From the NCBI RefSeq assembly GCF_051175565.1, contig NZ_CP195105.1:1302001-1366000 (forward strand): a stretch of 64,000 nucleotides of DNA. Direction: 5' to 3'. Made by a program: the position numbers and the translations under genes. Positions 8,729 through 17,023 of the stretch are shown in pieces (positions within the stretch are counted from its first letter, which is position 1; each line of letters starts with the position of its first letter). This DNA comes from Daejeonia sp002484105 (lineage in GTDB: Bacteria > Bacteroidota > Bacteroidia > Flavobacteriales > Weeksellaceae). The notes beneath the pieces are model-generated. The model was given only the letters and a program-made list of their open reading frames with translations. It was not told the DNA's origin and did no database searches.

Positions 8729-10438
8729 TTAATATTCATAAAGTTTAACGTGAAGAATCTGGAAACCGTCAACGCCAATGCGCACATGCCGCCCCTGATG
8801 TGTCTGGTCGCCATTCAGTCTCCTGACAAAGACAAATTCGCCTTTTTCGCTGATGGATATTTCGTCCACCGTTCCGATTCCGGCGCGTTTGCCTCCTGAC
8901 CAGTCTGATTTCTGGTGTTTTCCGCCTTTTGCAGCGAAACCATCTTCACCAAGCGTTTTGGTATCCTGTGCTTTGTTTTCGGTTTCTTTTTCAAAGGTTA
9001 CAACAATGCCGCTCCCGGCAATCAGGTATTCGTTTTTTGCCAGTCTCAGGATCAGGCCGCCACCGTCCGGCCATGTGTTGCCGTCTCTGGCTCGGGAATC
9101 CCACGGGAGCGTGAAAAAATGCGCAGCGGTTACCGTTAGGTCATCAAAATGCAGTTTTCTCCGGGTATTCTGCTGATCGAAAAGAAATCCGCGACTATTG
9201 TCTTTGGTCTGGTATTTTGTGAGTATGGGTTGCAACTGTTTCAATTTTTCATAAGCATCAGCGAGTTTTAGACTGTTCTCTCCGGAATTGTTTTCGATGG
9301 AGAAGGGACTGAAGCCTATAGCACCATATTCTCCAAATGCATAAAAAGCCTGAGCCCCATTATTACCGTTCATTTTGATTTCCGGGATAAAGAGTGGGTT
9401 GTTTTTCAGTGCGTATTTTGCTGTCCATTCTGCAAAATTTCCATCATAGAGATCGGGAGCCAGAATGCCAATGTCAGGGGCTGCTGCATGCCAGATGTCG
9501 ATAAGATGAGCCAATGGGCCACCAGAAGGATATTCTCCGGGTTTCCGGTTCCGGCTGTCCATTGCACCGTTCACATACAGAGGAAGTTTTTTTTGGACGG
9601 TATGTGCTGTTTCTGCGAGTTTCTGTATGTATTGTGCGTGGTGCCACGCCATAAAAATTTCATCAGTATACAGGTCGTTTCCAAATATTTCCTGCCAGCT
9701 GCCTTTTGTTTTGCTTCCCAAAGTCTGCCATTTTTGAAGCAACCAGGGATGCAGTATTCTTCGGTTTTGTGTCAGGTAACGGATCAGTTTTTCGGGAACC
9801 TGAGAATGAAATGCTGCCGATGCCTGGGATGAATAGTCCCGGGCGTCTTCCAGCATTCCGACTTCGTTTTCTACCTGTATCATGATGACGGTCTGCCAAG
9901 CCGGATCTTTTTGGGATATATGTTTCAGAAGTTCTGCAAAAGCACGGTTGTCTGCGTGTTGTACAGTTTCGGAAAAGGCACTTGCTATTTCCAGTGGTTT
10001 CCCGGTTTTTGTCTCAGCCCGCGGATATTTATGCTCATTGCTTTTGAACCATAGCGGCGCATAGCAACTCATAGAGTTTTTCCAGGCACCAAACCAGAGA
10101 AAAACAATTTTAAGTTGGTTTTTTTGTGCTTTTTCAATGGATTTGTCGATGAGAGAAAAGCTGAATCTGCCTTCTTCAGGCTCAATAAGATCCCAATATG
10201 CCGGAACCAAAACTGTGTTGAGATTCATTTGTCTCACAGTTCTGAAATGGTTTTCTATATCTTGCTCCGATGAGGCAGAAGAGTTGCCAAGCTCACCTCC
10301 CAGGATCAGAAAGGGTTTATTATCCACCATCAGACGTGTATAATCTCCTGTTTTCTGCAAATGGGGTGCTGGACTCTGGCCGGAAACCAGAACTGAAGCC
10401 CAGAATATTGTCACAAAGAAAATCAAATGTTTTTTCAT
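8729..10438 (-). CDS. GH35-like beta-galactosidase (DUF5597 type)
   Basis: A 569-residue secreted glycosidase with a TIM-barrel fold, related to GH35/GH42. The catalytic acid/base is Glu192 in QVENEVG and the nucleophile is Glu353 in IPEIKMNG. The second half matches the C-terminal beta-sandwich found on this Bacteroidota branch. The frame extends to an ATG at 10468 that overlaps the upstream gene. The ATG at 10438 gives a good signal peptide and the same 10-base spacing seen at the next junction, so it is preferred. It would remove beta-linked galactose or a related sugar from side chains. The actual glycone is not certain, because this subgroup is poorly characterised. Confidence 0.85.
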   Translation of the reverse strand: MKKHLIFFVTIFWASVLVSGQSPAPHLQKTGDYTRLMVDNKPFLILGGELGNSSASSEQDIENHFRTVRQMNLNTVLVPAYWDLIEPEEGRFSFSLIDKSIEKAQKNQLKIVFLWFGAWKNSMSCYAPLWFKSNEHKYPRAETKTGKPLEIASAFSETVQHADNRAFAELLKHISQKDPAWQTVIMIQVENEVGMLEDARDYSSQASAAFHSQVPEKLIRYLTQNRRILHPWLLQKWQTLGSKTKGSWQEIFGNDLYTDEIFMAWHHAQYIQKLAETAHTVQKKLPLYVNGAMDSRNRKPGEYPSGGPLAHLIDIWHAAAPDIGILAPDLYDGNFAEWTAKYALKNNPLFIPEIKMNGNNGAQAFYAFGEYGAIGFSPFSIENNSGENSLKLADAYEKLKQLQPILTKYQTKDNSRGFLFDQQNTRRKLHFDDLTVTAAHFFTLPWDSRARDGNTWPDGGGLILRLAKNEYLIAGSGIVVTFEKETENKAQDTKTLGEDGFAAKGGKHQKSDWSGGKRAGIGTVDEISISEKGEFVFVRRLNGDQTHQGRHVRIGVDGFQILHVKLYEY

Positions 10439-10448
10439 CAGGAGGAAT

Positions 10449-12818
10449 TTATTTCTGATAGTTGGCATTCAGCAATCTTATCTCGATTATTTTTGCAGTC
10501 AGTCCGTTATTGGCTGCGGAGCATTTCACTGTCAGTATTTCTTTGTTTTTCTCAGAATCTGGCAGGGAAATCAGAGTGTATTGCAGAGCCGTTCCTTTGT
10601 TGCCCTCAAGTTGTTGTTCGTGAGCCTTTTTACCGTTAATTTCAATATTGAGGTGCCGGTTTTTGTCTGCATCAAAATAGGTAATGTACAGGTATTTTGC
10701 GTTTTTTTCTTTATTTCGCATCTGATAGCTGAACCATCCTCTGGCATCCCGGAAATGCCGGTCTTCCATATAGCCGGTGTATGCATCTTGGCTTGCGATA
10801 AAGTGATCGGCTTCTGGCTGCTGTTCACCCAGCTGTACGTGGTCTTCCGTGATCATATTGAGGCGGTGTGTTTCTGCTTCTTCTTCAGCCTTTGCTTTTT
10901 GTAGGGCTTCTATTTTGTCGGTATCTGCTTGTGGCCAGTATATGATGTAGCGTTCTGCTTCAATAGTGTTGAAGGGAACCAACTCCAGTCCCTGACCAAA
11001 TTTTTCCTGTGGATACAATCCCGAAATATGAAAAGAAAGAGGTTTGTTGCTTTCAGCTTTTACATGGCTCAGAATATTTGTGGCGTTTCCGAGGAGAGTG
11101 GGAATGTCGTTCAGCGGAATCTGGGGACCATGAGCGATATGCCCGCCACGGCTGTCATCGGCATAAAGGCCGGTCTGGTCTTCTGTGCCATATCTGGCTG
11201 CCAAAACCAGTGGTCCGTATTTGAACGCAAAATAGTCCGATTTGTCAGGCATCTGTTCAGTCGTGATATGCATGGGGAGTTCTATGGAAATCTGATCTCC
11301 TTTTTTCCATTTTCGGCGGATGTTGAGGTAGCCTTCTTGATCGGGATTTGTATTGAAGGTTTTTCCGTTGATGCTTATTTGAAACTGGTTTTCCGTCCAT
11401 TCCGGCAATCTTATTTTAAGATTGAAAGTTTCTTTGGGGGCAGAATTGAAGGTCAGCAGTGTTTGCGGTACTTCTGGGAAATTGTTGGATTGTGTGAGGG
11501 TGATTCCTTTTTCTTTCCAGTGCAGAACGGATGGGATGAAGAGATTGACATAAAGATCCCGGTCTGTATGGGCATAAATCATTTCGCCATATTTGGCATG
11601 GTTTTCCAGTCCCGAACCTACACAGCACCAGAAACTGGTTTGTGGTTGCGAATAGACGCGGTAGTGTCCGGGGCGCATCGGTGTGAAGTATACAAAACCG
11701 CCATGTTCAGTATTCTCTGTAGAAAGAATATGGTTATAAAGGGCTTTTTCGTAATAATCGATATATGAAGATACCGGATCTGTAGCATATAACTCTTTGG
11801 TAAGTTTCAGCATATTGTAGGTGTTGCAGGTTTCGGGACCTTCTATACTTTTAATCATCCCTCCGAAATCATCGGTGGGATTGAAATGCTCGCTTACACT
11901 GTTTCCACCGATGGCGACAGATCTTTTTTCGGTAACATTGTGCCAGAAAAATTCTGCTGCATTGTTCCACGCGGTATTATTTTCGAGGTCAGCAATGCGT
12001 TTATAGCCAATTACCTTTGGGATTTGTGTGTTGGCATGAAGCCCCGTCAGCTGATCTTTTTTCTCCATCAGAGGATCAAGGATGGCGCGCTGGGAAAATC
12101 TTTCGGCAAGACTAAGGTATTTCCTGTTTCCGGTAATAGCATAGACATCTGCAAACACTTCATTAAGACCACCATGCTCACTGCGCAGCATATCCTGAAT
12201 TTGCTGGTCAGACAGGCCGTCAACTTCCTGAATCATCCAGTCGGTCAGTTTGATGAGCATTTTTTTTGCTTTTTCGTTGCCGGCATACCAGTACGCATCC
12301 CGAAGTCCGGAATAGGTTTTGTGAATATTATAGAGCGGTACCCAGCGGTCGTTAAGGCTGAAACTTGCCGCACGGATATTACCTGCCGCAATTTCTTTCC
12401 ATATTTTTTTTCCGTCGGGCACGCCGGAAATATAACCGTTTCCGTTCGCATTCTGGCATTCTTCCAGTCCGTCAATCATATAGTCGAGACGTGCTTTTAC
12501 GCCGGGATCTCCGGTAGAGGCGTACATCAGTGCAAGTGCAGATACATAGTGTCCGCCGATATGTCCGTCAAGTCCTGTGTTTTCCCAGTTGGTATAATTT
12601 GCTGCTTTGGGTGCCAGTCCTGCTTCTTTATAATAGGGAGCCAACAGACGGTTGGCATCCAGAGCCATCATATATTCTTTGTCTCTGGCCATGGCTTCCA
12701 TAAAACGGCTTTCGGTAAGCCGTATATTCTGCAAAGGGAAAAAATCGACTTTTTCTCTGTTTTGCGCAAAAGATACAGAGCCCAGCAACAGGCATAGCCA
12801 AAGCGATTGTGTTTTCAT
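10449..12818 (-). CDS. GH127/GH146-type beta-L-arabinofuranosidase
   Basis: A 789-residue secreted protein with an (alpha/alpha)6 barrel of the former DUF1680 family and C-terminal beta domains. The zinc-thiolate active site known from HypBA1 is intact: Glu329-x-Cys331 in GPETCNTY and Cys398-Cys399 in FWCCVGSG. Cys398 corresponds to the cysteine nucleophile. The signal peptide ends near VSFAQ. The length and the accessory tail resemble the Bacteroides GH146 enzymes more than the 650-residue Bifidobacterium GH127. It is the first gene of the minus-strand operon, facing the Nudix regulator gene across a 597-base promoter region. A beta-L-arabinofuranosidase is unusual for plain xylan and hints at pectic or complex arabinose decorations. 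Confidence 0.9.
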   Translation of the reverse strand: MKTQSLWLCLLLGSVSFAQNREKVDFFPLQNIRLTESRFMEAMARDKEYMMALDANRLLAPYYKEAGLAPKAANYTNWENTGLDGHIGGHYVSALALMYASTGDPGVKARLDYMIDGLEECQNANGNGYISGVPDGKKIWKEIAAGNIRAASFSLNDRWVPLYNIHKTYSGLRDAYWYAGNEKAKKMLIKLTDWMIQEVDGLSDQQIQDMLRSEHGGLNEVFADVYAITGNRKYLSLAERFSQRAILDPLMEKKDQLTGLHANTQIPKVIGYKRIADLENNTAWNNAAEFFWHNVTEKRSVAIGGNSVSEHFNPTDDFGGMIKSIEGPETCNTYNMLKLTKELYATDPVSSYIDYYEKALYNHILSTENTEHGGFVYFTPMRPGHYRVYSQPQTSFWCCVGSGLENHAKYGEMIYAHTDRDLYVNLFIPSVLHWKEKGITLTQSNNFPEVPQTLLTFNSAPKETFNLKIRLPEWTENQFQISINGKTFNTNPDQEGYLNIRRKWKKGDQISIELPMHITTEQMPDKSDYFAFKYGPLVLAARYGTEDQTGLYADDSRGGHIAHGPQIPLNDIPTLLGNATNILSHVKAESNKPLSFHISGLYPQEKFGQGLELVPFNTIEAERYIIYWPQADTDKIEALQKAKAEEEAETHRLNMITEDHVQLGEQQPEADHFIASQDAYTGYMEDRHFRDARGWFSYQMRNKEKNAKYLYITYFDADKNRHLNIEINGKKAHEQQLEGNKGTALQYTLISLPDSEKNKEILTVKCSAANNGLTAKIIEIRLLNANYQK

Positions 12819-13415
12819 AAGGGTGGGGTTTGGTGATTTTCTGGTTTTTCCGCTACGCTTTCGTTAATATAACTTTTCTGATAATTCAGCATTCGTTATT
12901 CTTTGGTTTAACCTTTTTAAAGGTAAAAAGAAAGTTGATAAACAGAGAAATATTTATGTATGAGTTTTGTTTCGGTAATCGTTGTAATATCTTTATTGAT
13001 GGACTTTCTTATAATACTTATCGTAAAATAAATGATAAAATTTGCAGGGATAGAGCTTTGTTTTTCTGGCCTGTGTTTTCCCGTCGGATAAGATGTAGAA
13101 TTGTTTCTGCGCAATTGGGTTTCCTAATGTGTTATCGTAAATTGAAGATCATGTATTATGTTTTGCTCCGAAAAAATTAAAACACTTATTTAATGATATT
13201 TTAACATAAAATTAACATTTTAAACTACAGAATGTCTTATTTTATAGTGAGAAAATTGTGATTTTCGGAGTTTTCCCTATGGCAAAAAATGTTTTTAGAG
13301 GTGCTGTTTTCGAATGTGAACAGAAAAAAACTGAAAATATGTGTTAAAACTACATTTATAAAAGTGACGGTTCAAAGTGAAAATTTTATATTTGTACTGA
13401 ACTTCACATATTTGT
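12819..13415. promoter_or_regulatory. Divergent promoter region between the minus operon and the regulator operon
   Basis: 597 AT-rich bases with no gene. Visible dyads are ACCTTT-TT-AAAGGT at 12911-12924, overlapping GGTT-T-AACC at 12905-12913; GAAAAT-4-ATTTTC at 13251-13266; TTCA-AAG-TGAA at 13371-13381; and TGAA-C-TTCA at 13399-13407. The last two flank the -7 element of the regulator gene. A copy of ATACTTATCRTA, also seen in two other long gaps, lies at 13014-13025. No CAAAnnTA (a minus-strand -7) was found upstream of the GH127 gene, so its promoter is not located. Confidence 0.5.
13388..13395 (+). promoter_or_regulatory. -7 promoter element of the first Nudix regulator gene
   Basis: TATATTTG matches TAnnTTTG exactly, 20 bases upstream of the ATG at 13416. 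It is flanked on both sides by small TTCA/TGAA dyads that could be operator halves for autoregulation. Confidence 0.6.
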
Positions 13416-14102
13416 ATGGTAAAGGATTACTCGCAGTATCCAACGCACCTGATTGCGGTAGACTGCATTATTTTTGGCTTTGACGGACGAAATCTCAATA
13501 TATTATTAGTAAAAAGAAATTTTGAACCCAAAAAAGGAGAATGGTCTCTGATGGGCGGTTTTGTGAATGCAGACGAAACCCTGGATCAGGCAGCCAACCG
13601 CGTTCTGACTTCTCTTACCGGACTTGAAAATATCTATCTGGAACAGCTGAACTGCTACAGTGAGATTGATCGTGAACCAACGGCAAGGATAATTTCTGTT
13701 CCGTATTACGCGCTGATCAACGTGGACAAGAATATCAAAATCAATAAAAAGTACAGTGCCAAATGGTTTAGTCTGAAGAAAATACCCGAACTCATTTTTG
13801 ACCACAATAAAATGGTGAAAGATGCGGTGACGAGACTTCAGTACCGCGCTTCCACAAGACCTATTGGTTTCGAATTGTTGCCGGAGAAATTTACCATGAA
13901 AGATATACAGAACTTATACGAAGCAATTTTTGACGAAAAGTACGATAAGCGGAATTTCATCAGTAAAATCAACAGTCTTGGGATTCTTTTAAAAACCGAG
14001 GAAAAGGATATGACTTCGTCCCGGAAGGGTTCTTTCCTGTACCGTTTTGATGAGGAAGAATACAACAAAAAGATTTCCAACGGTTTTATGTTTAAGATCT
14101 GA
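13416..14102 (+). CDS. Nudix-related transcriptional regulator (AraR/NrtR type), first copy
   Basis: A 228-residue protein with an N-terminal Nudix fold (residues about 8-140) and a C-terminal winged-helix-like region (about 150-228). This architecture is that of NrtR and of the arabinose regulator AraR characterised in Bacteroides. The Nudix box begins correctly (Gly48-x5-Glu54-x7-Arg62), but the metal-binding glutamates of REUxEE are replaced by Val63, Ser66 and Leu67. It is therefore predicted to sense a ligand rather than hydrolyse one. It stands at the pivot between the GH127 operon and the xylose genes, so a pentose or derivative is the likely effector. A second copy lies 566 bases downstream. 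No signal peptide is present. Confidence 0.85.
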   Translation: MVKDYSQYPTHLIAVDCIIFGFDGRNLNILLVKRNFEPKKGEWSLMGGFVNADETLDQAANRVLTSLTGLENIYLEQLNCYSEIDREPTARIISVPYYALINVDKNIKINKKYSAKWFSLKKIPELIFDHNKMVKDAVTRLQYRASTRPIGFELLPEKFTMKDIQNLYEAIFDEKYDKRNFISKINSLGILLKTEEKDMTSSRKGSFLYRFDEEEYNKKISNGFMFKI

Positions 14103-14391
14103 TTTTCCCAAATATCATTTTGACAAAATCCTTAAAGATATAATACATATGCTTCAATAAAGGATCATGCAGTGTTTTTGTTGAATGCCGGTATTTATTT
14201 ATTCTTTGCCTGTATCTCAAATAAACGTTTAATTGCCTTTATAAAAGACGTTTGGTGTTTTTCGGCTTTTTTCTGATTTTATTTCAAATTTTTATAGAAG
14301 TTACATTCCGGTATCCAAAAACGGGGATTTTGAATGGTGTAAATTTTATGATTTATATGTCAAAAAGCATTAATTTTTATAAAATTTTAAA

Positions 14392-14431
14392 AATTGAATG
14401 GTGACAAAAATATTTTTGTTATCATTCAATT
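14392..14431. promoter_or_regulatory. 40-bp near-perfect palindrome, candidate operator or terminator
   Basis: The left half, AATTGAATGGTGACAAAAAT, is mirrored by a right half whose reverse complement is AATTGAATGATAACAAAAAT: 18 of 20 positions agree and there is no spacer. As DNA it is an ideal two-fold site for a dimeric regulator. As RNA the two mismatches become G-U pairs, so it could also fold into a long hairpin ending transcription 290 bases after the first regulator gene. No T-run follows, which favours the operator reading. Confidence 0.6.
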
Positions 14432-14612
14432 GAAGGGTAGGTATTGGGTATGTGTCAAGTTATCGGGTATGAAGTTTCTATTCAGATTATAAGGGATTTA
14501 ACACAGTCATATCATTTTTTTTACACAATACTTATCATATTATTTCATAAATGCTTATCATTATTATACCCTATGTAAGTTACTGAAAAGCAATAAGTCA
14601 TGTAAAAATAAT

Positions 14613-14642
14613 TTTGTTTTTTCATTAGGTTTTTTATATTTG
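14613..14642 (+). promoter_or_regulatory. Promoter of the second regulator / xylB / xylA operon
   Basis: A -33 TTTG at 14613-14616 and a -7 TATATTTG at 14635-14642 are separated by 18 bases, a full match to the Bacteroidota consensus. The start codon follows at 14669. Two 8-bp palindromes, TTACGTAA (14648-14655) and TGTTAACA (14657-14664), lie between the -7 box and the ATG and are candidate operator sequence. Confidence 0.7.
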
Positions 14643-14668
14643 TCATGTTACGTAAATGTTAACACCTG

Positions 14669-15403
14669 ATGAACCTAATGAACCCCACCTTTATCCATAC
14701 CTATGTCTCTGTAGACTGTATAGTGTTTGGTTTTGATTACGATCACCGGCTGAATATACTGCTCGTACAGCGTCATCTCGAAAACACACCAAAAGAAAAA
14801 CAGCGCAAGCTGCCGGGAAGCCTTATTTTAAGCCAGGAAGATGTAGACGATGCAGCACAGCGCGTTCTTCATGAACTGACCGGTATTAAGAAAATGGTAC
14901 TGAAACAGTTCCGTTGTTTTGCCGATCCCAAACGTGCCAGCAGTCCGGAAGATATCAAATGGATGGATAAGGAATACCAGCCGAATATAGACCGCATTAT
15001 TACAGTAGCATACCTTTCTCTCTGCAAAATCGACCACAAGATCAACAGTACAAAATACGATACTGTAGACTGGTTTCCGGTAGATCAGATCCCGGCGCTT
15101 CCGTTCGACCATAACCTGATTATCCAGGAAGCACTGAAAGAAGTCCGCCGCTGGGTAGAGTCTGATTTTTCAATTGTCTTTGAACTGCTGCCAAAAAAAT
15201 TTACGATCCGTCAGCTGCACAGACTTTACAGTGACCTGAGTAAAAATAAAATTGACATCAAAAATTTTCACAAAAAAATATCCACGTTCAACTTTATCCT
15301 GCCGCTCGACGAAATGGAAACCAATGTAGCCCACCGTGCAGCAAGGTATTATAAGTTTGATAAGAAACTTTACCGCAAAAGTCACAATAAACTGATTAAA
15401 TAA
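14669..15403 (+). CDS. Nudix-related transcriptional regulator (AraR/NrtR type), second copy
   Basis: A 244-residue paralogue of the preceding regulator with the same Nudix-plus-winged-helix layout (shared VDCIxFGFD, FDHN and FELLPKKFT blocks). Its Nudix box is degenerate as well (RVLHELTG in place of REUxEExG), keeping only one of the acidic residues. It carries an extra loop around residues 85-105. It is followed after 23 bases by xylulokinase and then xylose isomerase, so control of xylose catabolism is the natural inference. The ATG at 14669 or the one three codons later (14678) could start it. The first is used here. Confidence 0.85.
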   Translation: MNLMNPTFIHTYVSVDCIVFGFDYDHRLNILLVQRHLENTPKEKQRKLPGSLILSQEDVDDAAQRVLHELTGIKKMVLKQFRCFADPKRASSPEDIKWMDKEYQPNIDRIITVAYLSLCKIDHKINSTKYDTVDWFPVDQIPALPFDHNLIIQEALKEVRRWVESDFSIVFELLPKKFTIRQLHRLYSDLSKNKIDIKNFHKKISTFNFILPLDEMETNVAHRAARYYKFDKKLYRKSHNKLIK

Positions 15404-15426
15404 AAATAATAAAATCACCTTGTACC

Positions 15427-16911
15427 ATGTATTTGTTGGGATATGATATAGGAAGCTCTTCCGTAAAAGTATGTTTGATAGAAGCCTCTACCGGAAAAAT
15501 AATCGCCAGCGATTTTTCTCCGAGAAAGGAAATGAAGATTGCAGCCGAAAACCCGGGTTGGGCAGAACAAAACCCACAGGATTGGTGGACAAATCTGAAA
15601 CTGGCACATCAGTCTGTAATGCAAAAATCAGGTGTCCATGCAGAAGATATCAAAGCTATTGGGATCACCTGGCAGATGCATGGGCTGATCCTCGTAGATA
15701 AAGACCAGAACCTGCTTCGCCCTTCCATTATATGGTGCGACAGCCGTGCAGTACCTTATGGTGAAAAAGCCTTTGAGGCCATTGGCAAAGAAAAATGTCT
15801 GAGTCACCTGCTGAACTCTCCGGGGAACTTTACTGCTGCAAAACTTGCCTGGGTAAAGGAAAATGAACCTGAAATTTTTGAAAAAACAGACAAAATCATG
15901 CTTCCCGGCGATTATATCGCCATGAAACTTTCCGGCCAGACCGGTATTACCATCGAAGGACTTTCTGAAGGTATCTTCTGGGACTTTAAAAATCAGTGTA
16001 TTTCCAAAGACATTACCGCGTATTTCGGAATTCCGGAGAGTTTTTTCCCGGAAATTGTACCCACATTTGGTGAACAGGCAAGAGTATCTGCAGCAGCGGC
16101 GGCAGAACTGGGGCTGAAAGAAGGAATCCCCATCTCATACCGTGCCGGCGACCAGCCCAACAATGCGCTTTCCCTGAATGTGTTTAATCCAGGAGAAATA
16201 GCCTCAACAGCCGGAACTTCCGGTGTTGTATATGGTGTTCTGGACAAACTCGATTATGATCCGCTGTCCAGAGTGAATACTTTTGCCCATGTCAATTATA
16301 CACCAGAGCAGTTGAGGCTCGGCGTACTGCTCTGTATCAACGGAACCGGAATTCTTAATTCATGGCTCAAACATAATTTTGCCACTTCATTGCCGTCATA
16401 TGGTGATATGAACGAAGTGGCTTCTCTTTCCCCTATAGGCTCCAAAGGATTAAGCGTAATTCCGTTTGGAAACGGTGCCGAACGTGTTCTGGAAAATCAG
16501 GATGTTAACTGCTCGATTCAGGGGATCAATTTTAACATCCATTCAAAAGGCGATGTACTGAGGGCAGCCCAGGAAGGTATCGTATTTTCCTATGAATACG
16601 GCATGGATATTATGAGGGCTATGGGCATGGATATCCGTGTGATCCGTGCAGGAGATGCCAATATGTTTATGAGTTCGATTTTCCGGCAGACACTTGCAAG
16701 TGTCAGCAATGCGGTGATTGAGCTGTATGATACCGATGGAGCAGCAGGAGCAGCAAGAGCTGCCGGCATTGGCATCGGTTTCTATGCCAACACAACCGAA
16801 GCCTTTTCGTCACTGGAAAAAATAGCAGTTATAGAACCTGAAAACGACAAAAAAGAACAATATACAGAAGCTTATCAGAGATGGAAAAACTGTCTTGAAA
16901 GGGTAAGATAA
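15427..16911 (+). CDS. xylB: Xylulokinase
   Basis: A 494-residue FGGY-family kinase that phosphorylates D-xylulose to D-xylulose 5-phosphate. The N-terminal phosphate loop YDIGSSSVKV (residues 6-15), the substrate motif WQMHGL (82-87), the catalytic Asp242 in AGDQPNNA and the second FGGY signature region near residues 410-450 are all in place. It is cytoplasmic. It sits between a Nudix-type regulator and xylose isomerase, in the order regulator-xylB-xylA, and is presumably co-transcribed with both. Confidence 0.95.
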   Translation: MYLLGYDIGSSSVKVCLIEASTGKIIASDFSPRKEMKIAAENPGWAEQNPQDWWTNLKLAHQSVMQKSGVHAEDIKAIGITWQMHGLILVDKDQNLLRPSIIWCDSRAVPYGEKAFEAIGKEKCLSHLLNSPGNFTAAKLAWVKENEPEIFEKTDKIMLPGDYIAMKLSGQTGITIEGLSEGIFWDFKNQCISKDITAYFGIPESFFPEIVPTFGEQARVSAAAAAELGLKEGIPISYRAGDQPNNALSLNVFNPGEIASTAGTSGVVYGVLDKLDYDPLSRVNTFAHVNYTPEQLRLGVLLCINGTGILNSWLKHNFATSLPSYGDMNEVASLSPIGSKGLSVIPFGNGAERVLENQDVNCSIQGINFNIHSKGDVLRAAQEGIVFSYEYGMDIMRAMGMDIRVIRAGDANMFMSSIFRQTLASVSNAVIELYDTDGAAGAARAAGIGIGFYANTTEAFSSLEKIAVIEPENDKKEQYTEAYQRWKNCLERVR

Positions 16912-17023
16912 ATCCAACGAACATATCGCAAAATGAACCAGCCTTCTGAAACGGAAATTTTGGAGGGGAAGTGGAGAATTATATCTGAAATAAAAAGAAT
17001 TTTTAATAAATAATATAAAAATC

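Larger units (their letters stand above)
14103..14668. promoter_or_regulatory. Intergenic regulatory region between the two Nudix regulators
   Basis: 566 very AT-rich bases without an open frame of interest. It contains a 40-bp near-perfect palindrome (14392-14431), a copy of ATACTTATCATA (14528-14539) with a second CTTATCAT 25 bases on (14554-14561), and a complete promoter for the second regulator (14613-14642). Confidence 0.6.

Noticed and set aside
8719..8814. Upstream extension of the SASA-family esterase to an ATG at 8814
   Set aside because: It would overlap the GH35 gene by 86 bases and place 32 unrelated residues before a good signal peptide. The ATG at 8718 fits better.
12911..12924. 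Terminator for the regulator operon or GH127
   Set aside because: The ACCTTT/AAAGGT palindrome has only a 2-base spacer, which cannot form a hairpin loop easily, and both flanking genes are read away from it. It is kept only as a possible operator.
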